A DNA stretch of 21,264 nucleotides, taken from an uncultured Eisenbergiella sp. Its GTDB lineage: Bacteria; Bacillota; Clostridia; Lachnospirales; Lachnospiraceae. The notes beneath the pieces were generated by a model that had not been told where the DNA came from, ran no database searches, and saw nothing but the letters and a program-made list of their open reading frames with translations. The translations under genes were made by a program, and so were the position numbers. The stretch is from contig CARDPF010000013.1 of assembly GCA_948960675.1 (NCBI GenBank), forward strand, positions 1 to 21,264, written 5' to 3'. This document shows, piece by piece, positions 7,146-14,229 of this stretch (positions within the stretch are counted from its first letter, which is position 1; every line of letters starts with the position of its first letter).

Positions 7146-8831
7146 GTGAAAAGGTTGCCGATTGGTATGGATGATTTTAAGGAGGTTATAGAAAGCGGTT
7201 GCTATTATGTGGATAAAACCGGTTTTATCAGCGAACTTCTGGACAACCGTGGAAAAGTCAACGTGTTTACGAGACCCCGCCGCTTTGGAAAAACGTTGGC
7301 GCTTAGCATGCTGCGGTACTATTTTGAAAGGGAGATTTTTTTAAACGGGGAATTGCAGGACAACCGGGGACTTTTTACAGGACTCAAAATCATGGATGCA
7401 AAGGAGGCCCATTTGGCATATATGGGGCAGTATCCGGTAGTGTTTATGTCCCTGAAATCCGCGAGGCAGGCCCGCTATGATCTGGCATATCATTGTATAC
7501 AAAATGAGATAGCAAAAGAATTTGAACGCCATCAGTATATTCTGCAGGCAAACGACCTGACGGATGCGCAAAAAGAACAATACCTTCGTTTTGTGGAAAA
7601 AAGGGCAGGTGAACCGGAATATTTGACGGCGTTGGAGTTTTTGACGAGGATGCTGCGAAGATGCACGGGTAAGAGGGTGATTGTGCTTTTGGATGAATAC
7701 GACGTTCCGCTGGAAAATGCATGGCTGCGTGGTTTTTACGGGCCGATGGCGGATTTCATCCGGTCTCTGTTTGAATCGGTGCTAAAATCCAATGAAAATT
7801 TGGAGTTTGCCGTGATTACGGGATGCTTGAGGATTTCAAAAGAGAGTATTTTTACCGGACTCAATAACCTTGATGTGATTTCCATTTTAAATGAAAATTA
7901 TGCGGAATATTTCGGTTTTACAATACCGGAGGTGGAGACCATATTGCAGGATTTTGGAATTACCAAAAAGCGGGATGAAATCCGAGAGTGGTATGACGGT
8001 TATCTGTTTGGTGATACAGAGGTTTATAATCCCTGGAGTGTGATGAATTATGTGAAGGGGGCGTTAGGAAAGGGCGAGAATTGGCCAAAGGCATATTGGG
8101 CGAATACTTCATCCAACGATATTGTAAAAAATCTGGTGGAGCGCGCGGACAGTACGGTCCGTCAGGAGTTGGAAAATTTGCTGGCGGGCGGTACAATTGA
8201 AAAACCGATTCATGAAGATGTTACCTATTATGATATTTATCAATCTCAGGACAATCTTTGGAATGTTCTTTTCTTTACGGGATATTTAAAAAAGAGGAAG
8301 GTTCGCTTCGAATTGGATACCGCATATGTTACGATGGCGATTCCAAATGCAGAGGTGCGCTATATTTACAGGAATACGGTAATGGAATGGACGCAGCAGC
8401 GTATCCGCCAAAAAGATTTTTCAGAATTTTACCAGGCGCTTTTGGATAAAAATACTGCGGTTGTGGAACGGGAAATGTCCCTGAACTTGATGGAGACAAT
8501 CAGTTTTTATGACTACCGGGAGGATTATTACCATGCATATACGGCAGGGCTTTTGAAATGCATGGATGGCTATATTGTAAAACCAAACCGGGAAAGCGGC
8601 CTTGGCAGGAGCGATATCCTGCTGTTGTCCCCGGTTTATGAAGGAATTGCAGTTATTATAGAGGTGAAGGTGGCCGATACTTTTGCCGGGCTTGGCGGGA
8701 GCGCGAAAAAGGCGCTGGAGCAGATTGACGCTCGGCAGTACGATGTGGAATTGAAACTGGAGGGCTATCATACCTTCTTAAAATATGGCTTTGCATTCTA
8801 CAAAAAACAGTGTAGGGTAATGGCCTGCTAA
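7146..8831 (+). CDS. AAA-ATPase-like protein with C-terminal PD-(D/E)XK nuclease fold
   Basis: I recognise the family (AAA-ATPase_like, PF09820, with the PD-(D/E)XK domain PF08011), which is common in gut anaerobes and has no firmly established function. The start is GTG at 7146 behind GGGGGAGG, giving 561 residues. Visible: the N-terminal LPIGMDDFKEVIE and YVDKTGFISELLD, an atypical Walker A RPRRFGKT (43-50, Lys49), a Walker B VIVLLDEYD (Asp183, Glu184), a sensor-like TGCLRISKESIFTGLNN, and the nuclease motif with Asp490 (GRSDILLL) and E-V-K (506-508), followed by a conserved Gln-Ile. All core nuclease residues are present, so it is not obviously dead. The gene is clearly more AT-rich than its neighbours: bases 8221-8280 have 18 G or C of 60, against 41 of 60 at 6841-6900 in proC. 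Recent acquisition is my inference. Confidence 0.9.
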   Translation: MKRLPIGMDDFKEVIESGCYYVDKTGFISELLDNRGKVNVFTRPRRFGKTLALSMLRYYFEREIFLNGELQDNRGLFTGLKIMDAKEAHLAYMGQYPVVFMSLKSARQARYDLAYHCIQNEIAKEFERHQYILQANDLTDAQKEQYLRFVEKRAGEPEYLTALEFLTRMLRRCTGKRVIVLLDEYDVPLENAWLRGFYGPMADFIRSLFESVLKSNENLEFAVITGCLRISKESIFTGLNNLDVISILNENYAEYFGFTIPEVETILQDFGITKKRDEIREWYDGYLFGDTEVYNPWSVMNYVKGALGKGENWPKAYWANTSSNDIVKNLVERADSTVRQELENLLAGGTIEKPIHEDVTYYDIYQSQDNLWNVLFFTGYLKKRKVRFELDTAYVTMAIPNAEVRYIYRNTVMEWTQQRIRQKDFSEFYQALLDKNTAVVEREMSLNLMETISFYDYREDYYHAYTAGLLKCMDGYIVKPNRESGLGRSDILLLSPVYEGIAVIIEVKVADTFAGLGGSAKKALEQIDARQYDVELKLEGYHTFLKYGFAFYKKQCRVMAC

Positions 8832-8897
8832 ATAGGACGGTTTTGCCATGCGCCCCCTGTCGGCCGCCTCAATTTCCGTGATGTAGTTTTTTGATGC

Positions 8898-8926
8898 TTG
8901 ACAAGGCAGGGAGATATTGTTATAAT
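8898..8926 (+). promoter_or_regulatory. Perfect sigma-A consensus promoter of first wall hydrolase gene
   Basis: TTGACA at 8898-8903 and TATAAT at 8921-8926 are both exact consensus hexamers with the optimal 17-base spacer. Transcription would start near 8933, giving a leader of roughly 93 bases before the ATG at 9026. A promoter this strong suggests control by a repressor or by the leader RNA. The rest of the 194-base gap from 8832 to 9025 shows no gene. Confidence 0.88.
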
Positions 8927-8930
8927 ACGC

Positions 8931-8974
8931 TCGTAATATTTGTTAATAGTTTTGTAATAAATATGAATATTACG
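8931..8974 (+). promoter_or_regulatory. Candidate operator: GTAAT-type motifs in hydrolase leader
   Basis: TCGTAATATTTGTTAAT (8931-8947) matches TCGTAATATGTGTCAAT in front of the second hydrolase gene (16954-16970) at 15 of 17 positions. CGTAATATT recurs as a perfect inverted copy, AATATTACG, at 8966-8974. TGTTAA (8941-8946) and TGTAAT (8953-8958) both fit the TGTWAH half-site of WalR boxes but are spaced 6 bases apart instead of 5. The motif overlaps the predicted start point, a position suited to repression. WalR binding is inference. Confidence 0.4.
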
Positions 8975-8977
8975 TAA

Positions 8978-9002
8978 CATATCGGCAAAGAATGTCGATA
9001 TG
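8978..9002 (+). other. Leader stem-loop ahead of first wall hydrolase
   Basis: CATATCG (8978-8984) and CGATATG (8996-9002) form a perfect 7-bp stem with an 11-base loop, ending 10 bases before the ribosome site at 9013-9020. It could be an RNA stabiliser or an operator; nothing in the sequence decides between them. Confidence 0.4.
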
Positions 9003-9025
9003 GAAAATGTAAAGCGGAGGTAACA

Positions 9026-9808
9026 ATGGAAACAAAGAACAGAAAGTTGTTCAGCCGTGCCGCAGGAATTGCGGCGGCAGTGACCCTGATGGGAAACACA
9101 CAGGCGGCAACCGTTATGGCAAGTGGGATCGGAGTAGTGGATACGACAGTTTTATTGGACATTCATGCGGAGGCAAGCGACGCTTCTGCAGTGCTTGGCC
9201 AGGTAGTAGACGAAGGACATGTGGCGATTTTGGAACAGGCGGACGGATGGTTCCGGATTCAGGCCGGTGAGATTATCGGCTGGGTGCCCCAGGGCAATTT
9301 GATTGAAACGGAGATTTCCTGTGAGGAAGCGCAGGAAGCGAACCAAAAAGTGATCGCGGAAATTACGGAAGAGATACAGGACGCAGTGAGCGTGGAAAAT
9401 ATACAAGGAAATTTGGTGCAGGAAGACCAGGAAAGTACAGCGCTGCAGGTACAGCAGGCAGCGGCGGTTTCGCCGGAGGAGGTGGAACTTTTAGCCAGTA
9501 TCATTTATTGTGAAGCGGGCGGGGAGCCCTATGTGGGAAAAGTCGCCGTGGGAAGCGTAGTCATGAATCGCGTAAACCACGGAGAATATCCCAATACCAT
9601 CCGGGATGTGATTTACGACAGGGGACAGTTTTCACCGGTGCGAAACGGCAGTATGCAGCGGGCGCTGCAAAATGACAGCGCGGACGTCTCCTGCTATCAG
9701 GCGGCATGGGAAGCGCTGGCGGGGGTAAAGCCGGTGGAGGATAAACTATATTTTAGGCGTGTGAACGGCAGGCCGGGACAGGTGATCGGTAACCACGTCT
9801 TTTATTAA
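9026..9808 (+). CDS. Secreted SleB-type cell wall hydrolase with one SH3 domain
   Basis: Predicted peptidoglycan hydrolase (lytic transglycosylase-type SleB/CwlJ family, Hydrolase_2, PF07486) acting outside the membrane. The 260 residues are a signal peptide (basic start, hydrophobic core GIAAAVTLMG, cleavage likely after an Ala near 27-32), a bacterial SH3 domain (about 37-95, ending GWVPQGNL), an acidic Gln/Glu-rich linker (95-150), and the catalytic domain (150-260). The active-site region is YCEAGGEPYVGKVAVGSVVMNRV, presented here as YCEAGGEPY (161-169) with Glu163 as the expected catalytic acid. AGCGGAGG at 9013-9020 fixes the ATG. Paralogous to the gene at 17011-18174. The consensus sigma-A promoter suggests vegetative expression rather than spore germination. 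Its stop overlaps the stop of the convergent regulator gene. Confidence 0.92.
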   Translation: METKNRKLFSRAAGIAAAVTLMGNTQAATVMASGIGVVDTTVLLDIHAEASDASAVLGQVVDEGHVAILEQADGWFRIQAGEIIGWVPQGNLIETEISCEEAQEANQKVIAEITEEIQDAVSVENIQGNLVQEDQESTALQVQQAAAVSPEEVELLASIIYCEAGGEPYVGKVAVGSVVMNRVNHGEYPNTIRDVIYDRGQFSPVRNGSMQRALQNDSADVSCYQAAWEALAGVKPVEDKLYFRRVNGRPGQVIGNHVFY

Positions 9809-11289
9809 TCCTGGTCGCGGAATCTGCCCGGGGTGACGCCTTTTAACTTTTTGAAAATGCGGATAAAGGCGTTGCTGTCCACAAACCCGGTCATCCGGGC
9901 GATATCCGCGATCTTTACATCGGTTTTTTTAAGGAGCGGCAGGGAGTTGGCGATGCGGATTTCATAAAGATAATCCACCACGCCGGTCTGGTACTGCTCG
10001 CGGAACTTTTTGGAAAGATAAGAGGGCGTTATCTGAAAATGGGAGGCAATGGAATTGAGGTTTAGGTTGGCATCGAAGTAATTGTTATCGATGAAACGGC
10101 ATATATTGTGCCCCCATTGCACAGCAGAGCGTCCTTTTTGTACGATTTCTTCACAGGTTTGTAAATACGCCTCCCGGATTTGTAAAAAGGCGCTGGGAAG
10201 CGACTGGGCAAAATAAGCCTCATCCAGAAACTCCAGGGCTTGGGGCCGGATTCCGTAATGGGTCTGGCAGTAGAGCTGGAGGCTGGCCGTGACATGATAG
10301 AAAAAGTAGTAACAGCTTTTGGCATCCGCCCATGAAAGTTCGTTTTTCTTTAATTCTTTTTGCAAGGTATCAAAATATTCCGTGATTTGGGTCTGCTGTC
10401 CCTGCGTAACCATGTGGATGACATATTCGCTGGTGTTTAGGGAGAGGGATCCGATGGTCTGCTTTGTGGGAACCGTATCATAGGCGCAAAGCATGCCGGT
10501 TTCAAATAATTTTCCGTATTCCAGGGCAGTATCTGCCTGCAGCCAGGCATCGGGAATTTGTTCCCGGTGCACAATACCGCTGATTCCGGTTCGGTTTTTG
10601 TCCAGTACTTTCATGATCAGCCGGTATTCGTTGCTTTCCGCTTCAAAAGCTTCTTCGTTTCTGGGGATATAGCGCATGATCTGGGAGATGGGTTCATAAT
10701 TTTTCCGGGACAGGTACATGATGACGAGGATGCCCAGCAGGATGCATACCAGCAGGGACAAAAGCATCAGGAGCAGGACGTGGTTGAGTTGTGTCTGGTA
10801 GCCGGAGCGCTGCGCAGCAAAAATCAGGGAAGTTCCGGAAATCCACAGCGGATAGGAATCGGCAATTTGCTGCATGTCCGCAGTTCTGAAATAGTTTTTG
10901 TGGGTATTTTCCGAAAAGAAAGCGTGGATTTCGCGGATCGGAAGATCTGCAGCCGCAAATCCCATGCTTTGGGCGGACAGAAGGACGGAGTCGGCATCTG
11001 CCAGCAGAAAAGCGCAGGGATATTCGGGCAGCAGGCGGCTTTCTAAAATGTCCTGCAGCCCTTTTTTATCGATTTGGACGCAGAGGATGGAAAGGGCCTC
11101 CCCGTCCGTCGCGCTCAAAAGGGGCAGGGCGACGGTGAGAAAGCTGTTTTTTTCACGGGCATAACAGACGGGGGAGCCTGCGGCCAGTTTTGCCAGAATG
11201 GGCAGAAAAAAAACACAGGTATAGGAAAACAGGGAACGCCAAAAGAGTTTCGATATTTTTTTACCATGCATAATGTCCGACAGCCACAT
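9805..11289 (-). CDS. Membrane-bound AraC-family regulator (YesN-like) with shortened sensor domain
   Basis: Transcriptional regulator, probably of the divergent transporter/GH2 operon. The 494 residues show an N-terminal membrane segment (about 15-37), a short outer part (to about 167), a second membrane segment (168-195), a cytoplasmic linker, and a C-terminal AraC/XylS DNA-binding domain with two HTH motifs (395-492: LNLNSIASHFQITPSYLSKK and IADIARMTGFVDSNAFIRIF). Related YesN-type one-component regulators usually have about 700-760 residues with an outer sensor domain of some 250. Here the first membrane helix runs straight into what resembles the last part of that domain (SFLTVALPLLSATDGEALSI). 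This suggests an in-frame deletion or a naturally reduced sensor. AGAGAGG lies 9 bases before the ATG. A nested start at residue 7 is possible. Confidence 0.88.
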   Translation of the reverse strand: MWLSDIMHGKKISKLFWRSLFSYTCVFFLPILAKLAAGSPVCYAREKNSFLTVALPLLSATDGEALSILCVQIDKKGLQDILESRLLPEYPCAFLLADADSVLLSAQSMGFAAADLPIREIHAFFSENTHKNYFRTADMQQIADSYPLWISGTSLIFAAQRSGYQTQLNHVLLLMLLSLLVCILLGILVIMYLSRKNYEPISQIMRYIPRNEEAFEAESNEYRLIMKVLDKNRTGISGIVHREQIPDAWLQADTALEYGKLFETGMLCAYDTVPTKQTIGSLSLNTSEYVIHMVTQGQQTQITEYFDTLQKELKKNELSWADAKSCYYFFYHVTASLQLYCQTHYGIRPQALEFLDEAYFAQSLPSAFLQIREAYLQTCEEIVQKGRSAVQWGHNICRFIDNNYFDANLNLNSIASHFQITPSYLSKKFREQYQTGVVDYLYEIRIANSLPLLKKTDVKIADIARMTGFVDSNAFIRIFKKLKGVTPGRFRDQD

Positions 11290-11518
11290 GTGCCATTTCC
11301 TCTCTTTTTCACATCATTTTACTTTTTTATCATAGCATATTTCGACAAACTCCCCATAAGATATTTCAAAACTGATCTCATATTTCCGTAATAAATGACT
11401 TTTACGGGATGGGGTAGCTTTTTGTCGGATTTACTGCAGGGGGGAAAACGGATATGCTGGAAATATAAAGCAGATGGGGGGCCACTCCCTTCCATGCGAA
11501 AAGAAAAGGAGGATTTTT
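11290..11518. promoter_or_regulatory. Divergent control region, regulator / sugar importer operon
   Basis: The 229 bases between the regulator (minus strand) and the solute-binding protein gene (plus strand) hold no gene. I see no good sigma-A promoter toward the importer, which fits activation by the AraC-type protein. TTCGACAAA at 11341-11349 and TTTGTCGGA at 11421-11429 form a one-mismatch inverted pair. The first, read on the minus strand, is TTTGTCGAA, which matches the Spo0A box consensus. Either an operator pair or chance. Confidence 0.4.
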
Positions 11519-13165
11519 ATGAAGAAGGGTTATTGGAACAGGATGCTGGGACTTTCATTGGCGTCCGCACTTTTGTTCTCCACGGTTCTGACAGGATGTG
11601 GGAACGGGGCAGCAGAGGATGCAGCGGCAGGCAATGCGTCAGGGAATCAGGACGATGCCGGTAAATTGGCGGTGGAAACTGCCGCAGCCGGACAGGAAGC
11701 GCAGCAGGAGGATCAGGCCAGTGTAGAAAAGGCAGAGCTTTCCGTATGGGCATACTGGACCAACAGCGATTTGTACAGCGACCAGGGAGATTGGGAATAT
11801 TGGCAGGCCATTGAGGAGGCCTGTAATGTGGAACTTTCCTTTTTGGACAGTTCAGGGGGGAAGGACGCCCTTTCCCTGCTGGCGGGAACCGACGACCTGC
11901 CCGACATCATTATTGATTATGACTGGACGTTCCCCGGCGGGGTGCAGAAGATGTTAAACGACGGTTCCATTATTGCGCTCAACGACCTGATGGACAACGG
12001 TTTAATGCCGAACTACAAAGCTTATCTGGAAAGTGATGCAGAGGTGGACAAGCTGATCAAGAACGACGCCGGCCTTTATGCCTGGGCGCCCATGATCCGC
12101 AAGCCCGATTCCCCGCTGGTTTTTAACGGCAACATGATCCGGCAGGACTGGCTGGAAGAACTGGGGCTTTCCATGCCGCAGACCGTGCAGGAGATGGAGG
12201 AGGTGCTGGTGGCCTTTAAGGAGAAGAAGGGCTGCGATTCCCCTTACTCCTTTATTTATGGAGACTACCACCTGATGACCAACAGCTTTGGCATTGTGGA
12301 GGGTATGTATGTGGATGCCGATAATAAGGTACATTTTGGCGCCATTGAGGATGCTTATCTGGACTTTTTGACCACCTTTAACCGCTGGATGAATATGGGG
12401 ATTTTGGATCCGGACGGCTTTACGCAGGATGCGGACGCCTTTTTTGCCAAAATTGCCAGCGGACGCACAGGCTTTGTATGGGGATATACAGGCGGTACAC
12501 TGGGACGGATCCAGACCATGCAGGAGGAAAACCCGGAAATGAATTACCAGCCTGCCCCCAACCCGGTGCAGAATGCGGGCGAGGCTTTCCCGGTGGATCA
12601 AAGCAGCTACCGCGTCAACTCCATCGGCGGCGCGATTTCCGCAACCTGCAAAAACCCGGAGGCGGCCGCAAGGGTTTTGGATTATACTTACGGGGAAGAG
12701 GGAAACATGCTGGCCAATTACGGTAAAGAGGGCGTGACCTATGAGATGGTGGACGGCAAGCCCGTATTTACGGATTTTGTCCTGCACAATCCCGACGGGC
12801 TTTCCATTGAAAAATCCCTGTCCATTTATGCAGGCTGTAATAATAAACCCTTCCTGGTGGAAAAGGATTATATGTTGGGCGGTTATGCCTATGACGTGCA
12901 GAAAAAGTCCCTGGAGGTGTGGGAGACGCCCGACGCCAAGATCCGGAATCTGCCGCCCTCTTCCATGACGGAGCAGGAGGTCACGGAATATAATTCCATC
13001 ATGACGGATATCCAGACGTATGTGGATGAGTTTAAACTCAAGTTCATCCTCGGTACCGAGTCTTTGGATAACTTCCCGGCGTTCGTGGAGAACATCAAAA
13101 ACATGAACATTGAGCGTGCCATTGCAATCAGGCAGGCGGAATACGACCGGTATTTGCAGAGATAA
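11519..13165 (+). CDS. Extracellular carbohydrate-binding lipoprotein of ABC importer
   Basis: Substrate-capturing subunit anchored to the outer face of the membrane. A textbook lipoprotein signal is present: basic start, hydrophobic stretch LGLSLASALLFSTV, lipobox LTGC with Cys27, then a disordered Ala/Gly/Asp/Gln-rich tether to about residue 75 before the folded domain (ELSVWAYWTN). The length of 548 residues and the adjoining LplB- and YtcP-type permeases put it with the large solute-binding proteins of the CUT1 group that import complex oligosaccharides (LplA/YtcQ-like). The ATG at 11519 is chosen because AAAGGAGG (11505-11512) precedes it at 6 bases; a longer in-frame start would add 15 residues ahead of the signal peptide. 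The ligand cannot be read from the sequence, but the neighbouring GH2 enzyme suggests a glycoconjugate. Confidence 0.92.
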   Translation: MKKGYWNRMLGLSLASALLFSTVLTGCGNGAAEDAAAGNASGNQDDAGKLAVETAAAGQEAQQEDQASVEKAELSVWAYWTNSDLYSDQGDWEYWQAIEEACNVELSFLDSSGGKDALSLLAGTDDLPDIIIDYDWTFPGGVQKMLNDGSIIALNDLMDNGLMPNYKAYLESDAEVDKLIKNDAGLYAWAPMIRKPDSPLVFNGNMIRQDWLEELGLSMPQTVQEMEEVLVAFKEKKGCDSPYSFIYGDYHLMTNSFGIVEGMYVDADNKVHFGAIEDAYLDFLTTFNRWMNMGILDPDGFTQDADAFFAKIASGRTGFVWGYTGGTLGRIQTMQEENPEMNYQPAPNPVQNAGEAFPVDQSSYRVNSIGGAISATCKNPEAAARVLDYTYGEEGNMLANYGKEGVTYEMVDGKPVFTDFVLHNPDGLSIEKSLSIYAGCNNKPFLVEKDYMLGGYAYDVQKKSLEVWETPDAKIRNLPPSSMTEQEVTEYNSIMTDIQTYVDEFKLKFILGTESLDNFPAFVENIKNMNIERAIAIRQAEYDRYLQR

Positions 13166-13221
13166 TACTTTGCAACAGATTAGGCAGGCTTGTCTGGACT
13201 GTTACGATGTTTTGGCTAATG

Positions 13222-13251
13222 CACGGCCTGCGCGGTGACGCACAGGCCGTG
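13222..13251 (+). other. Strong stem-loop between binding protein and permease genes
   Basis: CACGGCC (13222-13228) plus TGCG (13229-13232) pair with CGCA (13239-13242) and GGCCGTG (13245-13251): 11 base pairs with a 2-base bulge and a 6-base loop. It starts 57 bases after the binding-protein stop. No T-run follows, so an RNA-stabilising or partial-termination role that raises binding protein over permease is likely (inference from similar operons). Confidence 0.6.
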
Positions 13252-13262
13252 TAACGGCTGGA

Positions 13263-13285
13263 TGCCCGTCTTTGCTTGGCGGGCA
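13263..13285 (+). other. Second intercistronic stem-loop, abutting permease ribosome site
   Basis: TGCCCGTC (13263-13270) pairs with GGCGGGCA (13278-13285), 8 bp with one G-T, loop TTTGCTT. It ends 3 bases before the GGGGGA ribosome site of the first permease gene, so it may affect loading of ribosomes. Confidence 0.5.
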
Positions 13286-13298
13286 GATGGGGGAAGCT

Positions 13299-14219
13299 AT
13301 GAAAAAAGAAAGTTATGCTGTCAGGCTGTGGCAGAATATAAAAAAGCACAAAAGCCTTTATCTGATGATTATTCCCATTGTGCTGTATTATTTGGTCTTT
13401 TGCTATTATCCCATGTATGGCGCGCAGATCGCATTCCGGGATTATTCGCCCAAAAAGGGAATCGTGGGAAGCCCATGGGCGGGATTTCGGCATTTCCGGG
13501 ACTTTTTCAACAGCGTCTTTTTTGGGAGGCTGATTCGCAACACCTTGAGCATCAATCTGAAAAACCTGGTTTTCGGATTCCCTGCGCCCATTATTTTTGC
13601 CCTTCTGCTCAATGAGATGCGGTGGATGAAGTGCAAACGGGTGATTCAGACCGTCAGCTATATGCCGCACTTTATCTCTACGGTGGTGATTTCGGGTATG
13701 GTGCTGCAGTTTACGGCCACAGACGGTTTTATCACGCAGATTATGACGCTTTTTGGCTATCCGAAGCAAAACCTGATGCTCAATCCTTCTATGTTCCAGC
13801 CAATTTATGTCATTTCCGATATCTGGCAGGGCGTGGGATGGGGCTCCATCATCTATATTTCCGCAGTGGCGGGCATTAATTCGGAACTGTATGAGGCGGC
13901 GCGGATGGACGGCGCAAACCGTTTTAAGCAAATGCTTCATGTGACCCTGCCGGGGATTTTGCCCACGATCATCACCATGTTTGTCATGCGGGTGGGAAAT
14001 ATGATGAACCTTGGCTTTGAAAAAATCATTCTGCTCTACAATTCCTCAATCTACGAAACAGCGGATGTCATTTCCACCTTTGTCTACAGAAAAGGCCTGG
14101 TGGATCAAAGCTACAGCTTTTCCACTGCAGTGGGGCTGTTTAATTCCGCAATCAATCTGCTGCTATTGTTTACGGCAAATAAGTTGTGTAAACGGTTGAC
14201 AGATTACAGCTTATGGTAG
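13299..14219 (+). CDS. ABC sugar importer permease, LplB/YteP type
   Basis: Integral membrane subunit pairing with the permease that follows. 306 residues with six predicted membrane helices. The N terminus has a basic cytoplasmic segment (KKESYAVRLWQNIKKHK), then YLMIIPIVLYYLVFCYYPMYGAQIAF, split here as helix 1 at about 20-45, typical of LplB-type proteins. The cytoplasmic EAA loop that docks on the ATPase reads EAARMDGA (199-206), followed by MLHVTLPGILPTI. The ATG at 13299 has GGGGGA 5 bases upstream; an earlier in-frame start would add nine residues that overlap the intercistronic hairpin. No ATPase gene accompanies the operon, so a shared MsmX/MsmK-type ATPase encoded elsewhere is expected. 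Confidence 0.95.
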   Translation: MKKESYAVRLWQNIKKHKSLYLMIIPIVLYYLVFCYYPMYGAQIAFRDYSPKKGIVGSPWAGFRHFRDFFNSVFFGRLIRNTLSINLKNLVFGFPAPIIFALLLNEMRWMKCKRVIQTVSYMPHFISTVVISGMVLQFTATDGFITQIMTLFGYPKQNLMLNPSMFQPIYVISDIWQGVGWGSIIYISAVAGINSELYEAARMDGANRFKQMLHVTLPGILPTIITMFVMRVGNMMNLGFEKIILLYNSSIYETADVISTFVYRKGLVDQSYSFSTAVGLFNSAINLLLLFTANKLCKRLTDYSLW

Positions 14220-14229
14220 GAGAATGGTG

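Noticed and set aside
12002..13940. Minus-strand open frames (261 and 270 codons) opposite the binding protein and first permease
   Set aside because: Low-complexity His/Gly/Arg-rich translations, no family features, fully overlapping solid plus-strand genes.
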